A stretch of 64,000 bases of DNA from Coriaria nepalensis (taxonomy: Eukaryota; Streptophyta; Magnoliopsida; Cucurbitales; Coriariaceae). The stretch is from NCBI GenBank assembly GCA_027186245.1, contig CP114493.1, forward strand, positions 937,501-1,001,500, read 5' to 3'. Positions within the stretch are counted from its first letter, which is position 1. Every line of letters begins with the position of its first letter. The notes below the pieces were generated by a model. The model searched no databases. It had not been told where the DNA came from and was given only the letters and a program-made list of their open reading frames with translations. Below, in pieces: positions 42,490-54,396 of this stretch. The translations under genes and the position numbers were made by a program.

Positions 42490-43260
42490 ACCTTTAACAT
42501 AAATTATAATAAACATCTAAATTTTTTATTAATTATAATAAATATTTAATTTTAAGTTAAATTATAATGAATCCCAAATTTCATTAAAAATGAATGAGAT
42601 GATTACGTGCATGTTATATGACTATTAAGTGATTATTAAAATTTTAAATTCGATCAAATTTAAAATTTTTATTTTTTACCCTCTTAATTTAAATTTAATA
42701 TTTTTAATCCACTTTATTTATTTATTTATATTTCTTCTAAACTTCTACCCTACCGGCCACCCTAACCAACCCTCTTTTGTTGCTGCTACTGCCACTCTTT
42801 TCTATGATCACTATCGACAACTTCTATCGCCGATATAAAAATTAAAAGTTTAATTATTTTCTCTCTTAAATATTAAAATAGTAAATTTTTATATTTTTAC
42901 ACTTTTATGTTAGCGATCAGCCATAGCTATCGCCAACCTCCACCTCCACCACCAATATAAAAGTTTAATTTAATTTTTTATATCTATATCCCTTTAACAT
43001 CACCTCCACCAATCACTCTATCGCCATCGATCATTTATTTAGTATTTTAATCACAAACACTTAAAGTGTTGTTGAAAATATAAATATAAATATTTAATTT
43101 AAAAATAAATATCGCATTTTTAGTTGGTCAAATTTAGAAACTTAGATTATTTAAGCAGGCGACGATGGTGGTTTCATTTGTGGTATGGTGGGGGGTGGTG
43201 ATGATCGGCGGCGGTAGAGTAATTGGTAGAGATAATAGTAAAGGATATAGAGATAAAATT
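42490..43260. repeat. Palindromic AT-rich element, copy 1
   Basis: The outer part (about 42490-42660) is AT-rich with ATTATAATAAATATTTAA phrases. The core (about 42745-42840 and 43155-43225) has CCAC/CTACTGCC-rich sequence on the left and GGTGG/GGCGGCGGTAG-rich sequence on the right, so the two halves read as near reverse complements. The same family, in opposite orientation, occurs at 53400-53950. A MITE or foldback-type element is likely; ends are approximate. Confidence 0.55.
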
Positions 43261-43334
43261 TAATTCAAAATAATAAAATGAATTAAGAACTATAAAGTTA
43301 AAAATTTGAGATTAAAAAAAAAATATTTAATTCA

Positions 43335-44890
43335 GAGTCTTGAACCTCAATGGAGAGATACTCTCTGCCACGGTCTGGGTCTGTTCTCAATGTTTTAATA
43401 AGATGACTAATGAACCTTTTGACCTCAGCCTTAAAATTTTTAAGAATTTGGAATGCTTTAGATTTTTCTTAAGAGGAAATAAACCCCCACCTTTCTTAAG
43501 AAATCATCGTGTAATGAAAGATCAATTAACATCAAGTGATGTTACCGGCATTACACCACAAAGATCGGAGTGAAAAAGCTCTAGAGGATGTTTTCCTTGC
43601 CATACAGACTGCGATGAGAATGGAATTCTATGTTGCTTCCCAAGCTGGCACTCTTCACAAACTTCTTCAACATGATCTATATGAGGCAACCACCCTTCAA
43701 CCATTATTTTTGGTAACATCTTCTTCAAACTTCCATAATTCAAGTGCTCAAATCTTTCATGCCATAATCTGGAACTTCCTTTCTCTTCTCCGGAAAAACA
43801 AGATAAATTTGCAATACGGACATAGAGGTAATACTTTTTTTTAAGAAAAATTAATCTTTTCAATAAGTTGATTTGTTCAAGATAAGTAGGAAGAACCATC
43901 ATGCATATGAATATCATACCCCTCCTTCAAAAGAGAACTGATACTTAACAAATTAATTTTCAAACCAGGAACATAATATATCTCATAATTCTTCTAAATA
44001 TTGCGAGACTTTGTTTTAAATGCAACTTTTCCAACTCCCTTCAATTTTACAAGATTTAGCATCACCAATTAGAATTTCACCATGATTTACTTTAGAGAGA
44101 GTTGAGAAGAGATCTTTGTTACAAGTCATATGCTTGCTCGCTCCACTGTCAATGTACCACTTTTTTTCCTTGTCGATATCTTGAAACGTTGCTAGCAAGA
44201 TCGTCTCCTCATTATCATTATTGTCAATGCCGGTCTGATCTCATGCATAAGACTAGCCACATTCTTCTTGTCATCCTCTTCCTTGAACCAACACTCACGT
44301 TGTGTGTGACTAGGTTTGTTGCTGTAATCGCATTCAGAGTTGCAACATCCTCTTTCTCTACTTGTATTTATGTCATCCTCATTAGTATTTCTTCTACGAG
44401 TCGAAGTCCTCTTGAGTTAAATAGTGATTAAGTTTATTAAACATGGTAAAAAATATTATTTATTATATACATAAGGGTTAAATGGTCTACAACTTGAGAG
44501 GAGCTCATCCATTTTTATGTAACCTCATCCACTTCCTTGAGGATAAGAGCCTCATCTTCCTTGTGATTGGAAACATCTACCTCTTTCTTTGCCTCTTCCG
44601 CCTCTTCCATGCCAATTTTTATTCGAAGCATGATCTTGATTCCAACTTCCTTCGACAAAGGTGACTTGGGACTTGAGCTTTTTCAGGTTGTTCAGGAGAT
44701 GGAGTTCCTTTTATTAATTTTGAATTCATGTGTCTTCAGTCTTCCCTGCAAATCATCCAAAGTGAGGGTGTAGATACCTGTGGACTCTTCAATTGCAGTT
44801 TCTACGTAGTCAAACTTTGGAGGAAGGCTTCGGATGATCTTTTCGATAACCCTTGTATCGACTTAGGACGGAAGCTCGACTATTTAAAGG
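43335..44890 (-). mobile_element. Fragment of a Ty1/Copia retrotransposon, gag to integrase start
   Basis: Read on the minus strand from 44890, pieces appear in Copia order: gag (UBN2-like, EFDYVETAIEE and TLTLDDLQGRL at about 44860-44720), a degenerate zinc knuckle (about 44340-44290), protease with intact DSGASKHM (about 44150-44130), GAG-pre-integrase with HERFEHLNYG and CEECQLGKQHRIPF (about 43770-43600), and a degraded integrase start (about 43490-43340). Stops and frameshifts break the ORF. Reverse transcriptase, RNase H and LTRs are absent. It is a truncated old insert, a different family from the 47678-51924 element. Confidence 0.85.
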
Positions 44891-45276
44891 ACACGACTAA
44901 AACTCTTTAAGAATTAATTAAAATATAATAAAATAAAAATCCAAAAAATATAAAAATCTTAATAAAATCGAACTCATAATTAATATATAATTAAAATAAA
45001 ACAACAAAAATATAAAAATAGAATTCACTTAAATTACGTTCATATAATTCATTAGTTGGAGGTGATTTATTGACATTATTTATAAATGAAACAAATGTAC
45101 AATTATTCCTAAAAAATCATTAACATATTACGTACGAAACTCGTATCTGAAGTACGAAAAATAAAATTCGTTCGAATCGTTTTTATATAATTCATTGACT
45201 TAAGATAACTTATTAATATGATTTTAAAATAAAATAAATACACACGCATCCCTCAACTAACCTTTCAAATTTCGGC
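44891..45276. other. AT-rich interval
   Basis: No gene or named repeat recognised. Two related phrases (GAATCGTTTTTATATAATTCATT-like) recur at about 45040 and 45170. Confidence 0.4.
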
Positions 45277-45379
45277 AAATGTAATCGTACAATTCCATAA
45301 GTATCAGGCACTTTCAGTTTACTTGCTTACATATCTGTTTGAGATGTGATAAGAGGGTGCCATGAGTAGCTAGTCAGCA
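45277..45379. repeat. Dispersed direct repeat, copy B
   Basis: Matches copy A at 41371-41478 in the same orientation and continues directly to 45410 with the segment found separately at 42187-42220. It lies in the 3' flank of the minus-strand dehydrogenase gene. Confidence 0.75.
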
Positions 45380-45595
45380 TTTGTCCTTGATACTGATTCT
45401 AGCACTTAAGAGGACAGTATTCTGCGTGATCATCATCTGTAGAATGACCATGTTTTAGTGGTCTTCTACATTTCTCTTTTGATTGTAATGTGCATTCTTT
45501 GGATCACCTATTACCCGGTTTCTGCACTTGTACAGTTATACATAGAGGAGCTTAATTATGTACATCAATACCAAGTCCGAAAAGAAAATGCATAT

Positions 45596-47563
45596 TCAAG
45601 CTGTCGGCTCACCCAGTCTTCTCCGAACTACGGTACGAGTTTCCATCCATAACTCCTTTGCTTTGGACTTATCATTTGCTAAATCCGAGCAGTTAGTTTC
45701 ATTACAATCTGCAAAGTACTTTCCACTTTCTCCTTCGGTTTTTTGGCTCAATGCAACGTAACATGTTGTTGATGCTCCCTGCATATGATTATTTGCTCTT
45801 ACTGTAAACTACAACCCGGGAAGTCGTTTTCTCGTATCGAGATGTGAACAAGTAGAAATCTGTTTGTTTAACAAACCTGAGATGGAGATTTAAGTAGCTT
45901 TGATGCCATAAAAAACAGAGATTCTGCAACAGATAAGGTTGAAAAAGCATTGTCACTAGATTAACAACTCATAAAAGTAAAAAAGGGGCCAAAAGTTCAT
46001 ACCTGTGATGAAACCCTTATGTGCTCTTATAATTGCAGTCTTTACAATTCCTGGGTGAACTGCATTGATAGCTACTCTTGCTTTTCTTGCCTGCAGTTTC
46101 AATGGACTCTAGTTTAGTCAAACTTCAGTTTGTAAAATAGCGTTCAGTTTATTTGCAGGGAAAGAAGGATAGTACGTACTACCTTGAGTTGTCTTGCCAA
46201 TTCCTTGGTATGCAAAATGTTTGCTAATTTTGACTGAGCATATGCACGTGTGCCATTGTATCTGCATAGACAAAAATTTTAACGTTATAGGAAAAACATA
46301 TGCTTCATTTTATTTCAGATTAAAAAGATAAATCAATATTTTATTTATTTATTTTTTTATAAATTTACTTGTTTGGATTTAGCATGTGGGTCAAGCAGAA
46401 ACCATCTTTCTTCACCCATCTGTGGAGAACAGAGGTAACGTTAATTATTCTTCCTTGGATTCCTTCCTTTCCTGCTGTTTCTATCATCTTCTCTAATAAC
46501 ATTTCAGTAAGAAGATAATGCCCTGCCCAAAAAAAAAAATATTAGAGAACTTCACTTACTTTCCAAGATGGGTATAAATTCTTTGAAAATAAAATAGACC
46601 CCCCTTACCGTTATCGGTTAAGTCAAGAGTATTATCTTAATAATTGAATGTTACTTGAGACTGAACCGACTATTTTCTCGGAAATTCCGATACTTCTGCT
46701 CGAAATGTCCACTAAATTTAATTTATATATTATATATTGCTTTAATTTTGTTAGGAGATTAAAAAGGGACTGAGAGTAGTACCCAAATAATTTGTAGCTA
46801 AAGTCATCTCTATTTTGTCTTCAGAGAACTCAAGATTGGGAGAGAAAATCCCAGCATTGTTTCTGCAAAAACCCAACCAATACTTATAAGAAATTCAAGA
46901 AAAATAAGAGAAATTATAAATAAAATTAAAAAGATAAAAAGACTGACATGAGGATGTTGAGGGGTAGTCCAAGAGCTAAGAAATGATAACAAAAGTTCTT
47001 GACAGAAACCAAAGAACTTAAATCAATCTCTGATATCAAAATCTCAGCATTTGGACTCTCTCTTTGAATCTCTGCCTTCACTTGATATGCCTTGTTCATT
47101 ACCCTTGCCGGCAACACGATCTTCACCCCTCTCTTTGCCAGCACTCTTGCTGTTTCTGCTCCTATCCCTGACGTTCCCCCTTCCATAAAAGTATGTTCAA
47201 AAATCGAATCAACATTTTGATATTTCAAAACAGACAAGACCAACCAGGATATCAATACGGACGGTTAAGCGCCTTAGTTATACAGTAAATTGGTCGTCGT
47301 AATCAGATAACAGAGATCGGAGATCAACCTAATCGAAAGATCCTCATGATCATGCAATTTGATACAACTATATATCATAGAATTTCATTGATTAACCATA
47401 TATGCATGCAATATATACATACAGATTAGATACCAGTGATTATAGCAGTGAGCTGATGAGGATCATGAGAAGAATGTTGTTGAGTAACTTGCTCAGCTGT
47501 AGTGTTTGAGCCATAACCACTCGGCCCAGCAGTTCCTGCCAAGTACTTAAGAGTTTCCTTCAT
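45596..47563 (-). CDS. TIC32-like short-chain dehydrogenase/reductase
   Basis: Eight exons: 47563-47434, 47179-46948, 46862-46783, 46522-46369, 46261-46183, 46090-46003, 45923-45877 and 45778-45596; phases close to 330 aa. The N-terminus (KYLAGTAGPSGYGSNTTAEQ) is typical of this plant SDR group. The Rossmann fold shows the NAD(P)-binding TGGTSGIG, the NNAG motif, and the catalytic Y-x3-K in YAQSK, with an upstream Ser in NVTSV. The C-terminus has YFADCNETNCSDLAND. The group is named for TIC32, an NADPH-dependent, calmodulin-binding protein of the chloroplast import apparatus, but most members act on unknown substrates, and plastid location cannot be claimed here. All key SDR residues appear present. 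A Copia element begins 115 bp upstream of the ATG. Confidence 0.94.
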
Positions 47564-47672
47564 TGTTTCGCATACAAAGCTAAAATAGTCTTAGGTTCAT
47601 ATGTATACATATAATACACACACATATATATATAGAAAGAGAGAGGGGAGAGAGAGAATTTTATGGTAGCTC

Positions 47673-47677
47673 AGGAC
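47673..47677. repeat. Target-site duplication AGGAC (left)
   Basis: AGGAC immediately precedes the TG of the left LTR and is repeated at 51925-51929 immediately after the right LTR, the 5-bp duplication expected of a Copia integrase. Confidence 0.85.
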
Positions 47678-47848
47678 TGTTAAGGATATTATTTGATTTT
47701 CTCTTATTATTGGTATGCACATATTTTCTTTTTGATTTATTTCCTTATCTTTAGCCTCCTTTATTATAATTTACTTTTCTTATCTTATTTGTATTTTTCT
47801 ATATATAATATACAGCAACTCATATAATTTATATGGTGAATTTTATTA
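47678..47848 (+). repeat. Left LTR of the Copia element
   Basis: Begins TGTTAAGGATATT and ends GGTGAATTTTATTA, the same end as the right LTR. Short LTRs of this size occur in several plant Copia lineages. Confidence 0.88.
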
Positions 47849-48417
47849 AATTTTTATATGATATCAGAACAAACCCTAGATTCAACTCCTCCTTCGATCT
47901 CTATGGCTGACTCCTCTTTCTCAGACGCCTCCTTCCCTCAACACTATAATTCACATGGTAACCATCCAACTATTCACATCCAATTACCTATTATGGAAGA
48001 GCCAACTTGTGCCTCTCCTCTCTTGCTAAGGCTTGTTCGGTTTTGTTAATGGAACCACCCCAGCGCCACCCGTCTCCATCGCCAGCAACCCACCTATGCT
48101 GAACCTCAAATTCCAAGAATGAATTATAACAATTTAAGTTTTCTCACTCTTCTTCTTTCTTCTCTAACAAAAGAGGCCATTGCCGAAATTATTTACTGCA
48201 CTTCATCTCGCTTGGTTTGGCTTGCCTTAAAGACTGCCTTTAGTCATGGCTCTAAGCAGTGTGAGTTTCAAATTAAGGATGATCTCTAGTTGATGAAAAA
48301 TATGTCTCGTTCAGCTGTTGATCATGTTAGGTCCTTTAAAACATCATGTGATTAACTTGTAACTATTGCTCTTCTCATTGATGAAACTGACAAGTTTCAC
48401 TGGTTTTTACGCAAACT

Positions 48418-51400
48418 TTGCCCCTCTTTTCCTCTAGTTTTTCCACCGCCAAAATGGCTCTCACATTGATGCCTGATTTCAAGGATTTTGTATCTAAAGC
48501 TAAAAGTTTTGAGTTGTTTCAAAAATTAATTGAAGGTACCTATGAATCTTCTCCTGCATTTATTGTTAACCGTTCGTCTTCTAGTTCTCGTGGTAGGGGC
48601 CATAACAAAAATCATCATGGTTGTGGCCGTGGGTGCTCTTCCGGTTTAAATAATGTGACTCATTATTCTCACTTCACTTGTCAAATTTGCAAAACTGATG
48701 GTCATAAGGTGGATCGTTGTTGCAAGCGATATGAACAAAATGATGAAAGTGCAAATCTGGTAGCTACTTTTGTCGATTCGTGCAACCTCTCTAATGGCAC
48801 TTAACCTGATTGGTATGCGAACATGAGCGCCTCCGCTCACATCAATTCCAATCTTTATACCCTTGATTCCACTACACTATATTACGGTAAAGATTCCATT
48901 ATTGTTGCGAATATGACTTCTCTTCCTATTTCTCATGTTGGTACTTACTTTCTTTCTCCACATGTTCGTTTATTATACGTATTTGTTATTCCACATCTCA
49001 CAAAAAATTTGCTCTCGATTGGTAAGCTAACATCAGATTTTCCTCTTAATGTTACTTTTAATAATGACTTCTTTACCATTCAGAATCGAAAAACAAGTCA
49101 AGTGGAAATGACCAGTAAGAGACAATGAGGTTTTTATGTGTTTAAGAAGAGTCACTCAACTTTATTTCCGCTCTTACTAGTTCAGTTTTACAAGCTTCTT
49201 TTGATTTATAGCATGCAAGACTTGGTCACATTAATAATTCTATTATTTATGTATTGAATAAAAATGGACATTTTCTCTTACTTCTATTCTTTCTACTCCT
49301 AAACTTTGTGATGTATGTAAACTTGCTAAGAGTCATCAGTTGTTGTTTACACCTAATGATCATCGAGCCACTAATGTTTTAGATCTTATTCACTGTGATA
49401 TTTGGAAGCCCACACCTATTATATCTTCACTTGGTTTTGCATATTATATTCTATTTATCAATGATTTTTTGTGATTTACTTGCATGCCTTTATTGACTGG
49501 CAACATGCATGTAAGCTCAAGGTTTTTCAAAGTGACAGTGGTGCGGAATTCACTAGTAATCGCTTCCAAACTTATTTTTTAGTCTCACAAAATTCATCAT
49601 CAAACTTCATGTCTATACACACTATCTCAAAATGGATGGGCTAAACAGAAGCATCATCATATTATGGAAATAGGTCTTGTCATTCTTCCACATTCTCACG
49701 TTCCAACCCATTTTTGGCTCGACACCTTTAGCTCGACCACTTACATCATTAATCGGTTGCTTATGCCTTTACTTGGAAATATTTCTTTCTTTGAAGTTCT
49801 CTATGGTATGGTCCCTACGTACTCTAATTTATATCCCCTTAGATGCCGAGTATTACCGTACCTCCGCAATTACATGTCTCACAAACTCTCACCACGAAGT
49901 GTTCCTTGCATCTTCCGCACATATATCACTACTTATAAGGGTGGTTTTTAAGTGCTTTGATGTGGTCTCTTCCCGTATGTATATTACTCGACATGCTTAG
50001 TTTGATGAGTCATGTTTTCCATTCTCCAAAAATCCCTCTGCTTACCCTTTTTTTGATCGGATTTCTTGGTTTTTTTGGAACCAAATTGCTTTCGATAGGA
50101 ACCTAGTCCATTTCCAGACCCAGTTATGTCCCCCAGACCCAATTTCTTCTACAAACCTGGCACATGCACCCATACTCGACTCCTACACACTTTACCTAGA
50201 CCCAGGTGACAGCCCAAATCCATCTGTCCTCTATCCAGACCTGACCCTTACGCCTTAACCATATAAAAAGCCCATTTGCCCAGATCTAGTCATCAATATA
50301 GACCCGATTCTCCATATTTTAAACATGTGCGGGTCTACTACTCCAAATTAGACTTAGCTACCAATTGCTCTACTCACCGACCATAAAACCCCTACTTTAG
50401 CGTCGTCAATCACCTCTCATGGCCATCTGATGGTCACTTATGCTAAATCTAGTATCTTCAAACATCGTCGTCCCATATTGGTTATCGATATTTATCCCTC
50501 CGATTTTCTTCACTCATTGCTCACTCATTCTGAGGTAAAATGATTTAAATCATCTCCCAAGAGTTCGGCTTGGGTCTCCTCCATGGATGACAAAATTTGT
50601 GCTCTTCAATCTAACAAGACATGGACTCTTATTCCCCACCCCGCCAATATAAACATTATTGGACCATATGAGTCTTTCATATAAAATATTTATATGATGG
50701 ATCCATTGACTGCTACAAGGCTCACTTGGTGGCTAAAGGCTTCACTTAAATCCCAAGTCTTGATTTTATCGACATATTCATTACGGTCATCAAAGCCACT
50801 AACATTTGTGTAATTCTTTCCATTTCCTTCATAAATCGTTGGTCTCTACACCAACTTGATGTCAAAGATGCTTTCCTCAACGGTTTTCTTCATAAGAATG
50901 TGTACATGGAACAACATCCCAATTACATTGATCCTCATTTTCCACACCATATTTGTAAGTTGCAAAAAACCCTCTATGAACTTAAGCAAGCTCCTTGGGC
51001 ACGGTTTCAATGGTTTAGTACCTTTCTTTCTCATCTTAGTTTCTCTTGTATTCAAGCTGATAGATCTCTCTTCGTCCTCCACAAGAATGGTACTTTTCTA
51101 TACCTTCTCATTTACATGGATGATATTATTATTACCGGTAATAATCCAGCTCTTCTTAGTCCCTTTATTCATCAACTCACTACTGAGTTTACCACCAAGG
51201 ATCTTGACTCATTAAATTATTTCCTTAGTCTCAAGGTCACGTCTACCAATGATGGCTTGTTTCTTAGTCAAGCCAAATATGCTCAGGACATTCTTGCTTG
51301 TGCTCAATTACTTGCATGTAAATAAGCCACTACACCAATGGTTGTTGCCCAATGTTTATCTCTTAATGGTACTACCTTCTTAGATCCTATATTTTACTGT

Positions 51401-51750
51401 TCTCTTGTTGGAGCTTTATAATACTTAACCATTTCTTGACCAGATCTTTCTCACTTTGTGAACTCCATCAATCAATTCTTCATGCTTCCACCGATGCCTA
51501 TTTTCAAGCAGTTAAACAAATTCTTCATTATGCCTTTGGTCTCTCCTCCTCTACCAATTTGATAGCTTACTCATATGCAAATTTGGTCGACTATCCATAC
51601 ACTTGCCAGTTCACCTCTGGATTCTGCATTATTCTAAGTGGCAATCTTGTTTCGTAGAGTGCTAAGAAGCAACCAACAATCTCCCACTCTAAATCTGAAT
51701 ATTGTGCACTCGTTCTAGCCGCCGGCCAAAATTGTTTGTCTTCACCACTT
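48418..51750 (+). pseudogene. Degenerate gag-pol of the Copia element
   Basis: Recognisable pieces on the plus strand: gag ending in a CCHC zinc knuckle (48679-48720, C-x2-C-x4-H-x4-C) after an Arg/Gly/His-rich stretch; a protease region starting about 48810 where the usual D-S-G triad position reads NMSAS, so the active site is lost; integrase remnants (about 49370-49960); reverse transcriptase (about 50846-51330) with VKDAFLNG, LYELKQAP and YMDD at 51113-51124; and RNase H remnants (about 51430-51760). Stop codons occur between and within these parts. The integrase-to-RT spacer (about 50040-50560) is Pro/Thr-rich in translation and not conserved. Confidence 0.88.
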
Positions 51751-51767
51751 ATTTCATGATCTTCGCA

Positions 51768-51924
51768 TTGATTTCCTCTTGTTGATATGCTTATATTTCC
51801 TTATTGATTTGTTTCGTTATTTTTAGCATTTTTTTTATTGTAATTTACTTTTATTATATTATGTGTATTATTTTATATATATATAACACAACAAGTCACA
51901 TAATTTATATGGTGAATTTTATTA
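51768..51924 (+). repeat. Right LTR of the Copia element, 5' end deleted
   Basis: Aligns with the left LTR from its base 16 onward (TTGATTT...) to the common end GAATTTTATTA. The first 15 bases and the polypurine tract are missing: the RNase H reading frame (HDLRID) runs directly into LTR sequence at a TTGATT junction. Confidence 0.8.
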
Positions 51925-51929
51925 AGGAC

Positions 51930-54379
51930 CACCGCAAGTTGGTGCTTACCGTTGACTATTAGTTCATGCAAACACTAATCATGTACTAAAGAAGAGAAAG
52001 AAAAAGAAAAGAGGCTTTATAGTGTGGCCGCTGTATATATGACCACAATTATAAATGGGATGATTTCATATAAATTTACAGTTTTGTATGATCTTTGTTG
52101 GCCAAAGATGTTGTGATCCGCAAGAGAAATGATGGGTGATGTTGGAATTAAGAGGGACATAGATATTGATGAAGATAAGTTAGGGAATGAGAAGAGGTTG
52201 ACTCTCTAATTGGTAATTAATGAGTTGTATGAGTGGGAATAACATTAAAATGGACTCAAAATATTTGGCCCACTGTGTTTCCAACTTCATTACGATCACT
52301 CATTTTATTTCAAACTTGTTCTACTCATTTGGGAAGCACCATAGATTATATTCTCTTTTCTAAGTTTCACATGTGATCTTGCATGCCCTAAGCTACCTAG
52401 TTTTTTATTTTTTATTTATTTTTAGATCGATTTTGTTCTTAGTTAGAGGGATTAATTGGGTTGTTTAACAAATCTAAATTTAAACACGAATGAAGTAACA
52501 TTTTTCTTTTGTTCTAACTTTCAACCTCCCACCATCATGTTCATGGTTGTTTCTTTCTTTCTTCCTCACAACTTTTGTTTTTGATTAAGGGAAAGAAAAA
52601 AAAGAAAGGAAGAAAGGTTGATGAGTATATATAGCCCGCACGTGCCGTATGGCAATGAGAGTAGGACCTACCTCGCACGAGTCAATCACGGTGAAAGTGG
52701 GACCAAGCAAATTAAATAATTACACTTTATAAGATTACATTATTTTTTTATATTATAATATAAGGTCTATGATGATGATCTACATTAATTAAGGAATATA
52801 TCTACCATAATACTATTTGCATGATGAATCCAAGCTACCATCTACTATTCTCTTTATTCTTTTGCTTTGGGAAAAGATTTCGCAACAAAGTCGGTTTGTC
52901 TTCATCTAACCAAGAGATAACTAATAATGTATTATAAATTATAAATATTAATCAAATTCCGACTTACCTCCTCCTTACCGACCAAGAAAGTAATGACTTG
53001 AATCGAGAGATTTAAATTAATACAACTTTTGAACTTTTTCTTTATCAAGTTTGTGTCTCAGTGATCTTTAGGCTCTTCAAAGGGTTGGATATGGCTAATT
53101 TTTTTTCGATTTGATTCGGGTTCAAGTTTACTTTGTAACGTTTAATATTATATTTTAAGTTTATTTAGTAATATTATGAATCTAACCGTTCATTTAAAAA
53201 TTTGTAACCTATCATTAATTAAAAAAATTAGGGTCATTTAGATAAAGAATCATCTTGTGATGATATTATTAGTCTTCACGGGTGAAACATAACCTAGTTT
53301 TCTAGATCATAAAGCATTTAGTGCGCAATTCTTATCAATTTTCCTAAAAATGGACCTTATGTTAACCATGAAGATTGTGAGATCAATTTCCTATCTTTAA
53401 CCAAATTTATAATTTATAATTATATTTTTATCCTATTTAGTTTAAATTTAATATTTTTTAACCCTCCTCTTTTTTCTTAATTTCTTCTTATTTTCACTGC
53501 ATCGGCCGCTACCATCCTCATTTATTGTCGCTACCACTATCCTCCCCACCATTGCTACTATCAACTTTTACTGTTAATATAAAAATTTAAGAAAGAGAAA
53601 GAGAGGAATTAAAATTTAATATTTTTATGTCGATGGTAAAGATTGGCGGTAGCAGTGACAGAAGTGGGTAGTGATAGTGGCCAGTAGGATGAAAATATAG
53701 AAGAAATAAAAATAAATAACATATATTAAAAAATAAAAATTTAAATTAAGGAAATAAAAATATAAATCAAAATTTTTAATTAAATTAAATTTAAAATTTC
53801 AATAGTCATTTAACAGTTATATAACATACACATAACTATTTCATCAACTTTGATAGAATTTGAATTCATTATAATTTAATTTAAATTTAAATATTTATTA
53901 TAATTACTAAAAATCTTATATATTTTATACTATGAGAATTTATTCTAACTTCCCATATTTTTAGCTATAACATGTTTCGATCACAATAACATATATTATA
54001 ATTTGTGATAAGTTTTAAAGATAAATTTTCTTTTTAAAGTCTTAATTATCTAAATATTATTTATATACGATCCAATTATTCTTAGCGGCCCTTATTGGGC
54101 TTTTATTTGTCCCCTAAACGGGGCCGGCTAGAGGCTTAACTATCTATTGGGCTATTACATTATTGATGGGATGTAAGGCTTCACTATGATCCGGACTCTC
54201 TCCATTTGCAATTTTTCTGTTTAAGGCTTGGGCAGAGCCGCCGAGCCCCGCTGCTATTTATTCCCACGTAATCGCGTAACAGCCAATCCCCGCCCTTTTT
54301 CACCAGCTTTGATTACGATCCAGCAGCTACAGATTTTCACACTCCATCACTTTCCCGACTACAAAAAGAGCACAAATTC
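51930..54379. other. Interval between the Copia element and FIP37
   Basis: It holds the displaced upstream region of the dehydrogenase gene (51930 onward), AT-rich sequence, a second copy of the palindromic element, and the FIP37 upstream region. TGGGCT site II-like motifs occur at about 54093 and 54147. No gene supported. Confidence 0.5.
53400..53950. repeat. Palindromic AT-rich element, copy 2
   Basis: Similar in reverse orientation to 42490-43260. Both share the TTCATTATAATTTAA...TATTTATTATAATTA phrase next to an AGTCATTTAAC/AGTCATATAAC phrase, and a core with CTACCATCCTC/CCACTATCCTCC on one side and GGCGGTAGCAG/GTGATAGTGG on the other. Confidence 0.6.
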
Positions 54380-54387
54380 TAGGGTTT
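54380..54387 (-). promoter_or_regulatory. Telo-box in the FIP37 leader
   Basis: TAGGGTTT on the plus strand (AAACCCTA on the minus) ends 9 bp before the start codon, matching the telo-box seen before CDC48. Functional use is inferred. Confidence 0.4.
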
Positions 54388-54396
54388 TCAAATTCC

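Larger units (their letters stand above)
47678..51924 (+). mobile_element. Decayed full-structure Ty1/Copia retrotransposon, 4.25 kb
   Basis: Bounded by LTRs of 171 and 157 bp and flanked by AGGAC direct repeats. Just inside the left LTR, GATATCAGAAC resembles the initiator-Met tRNA primer-binding site of plant Copia elements. Internal order is gag, zinc knuckle, protease, integrase, reverse transcriptase, RNase H, which defines Copia. The coding part has many stops and frameshifts and shortened regions, so the copy is dead. It lies in opposite transcriptional orientation to the dehydrogenase gene whose promoter it interrupts. Confidence 0.92.
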
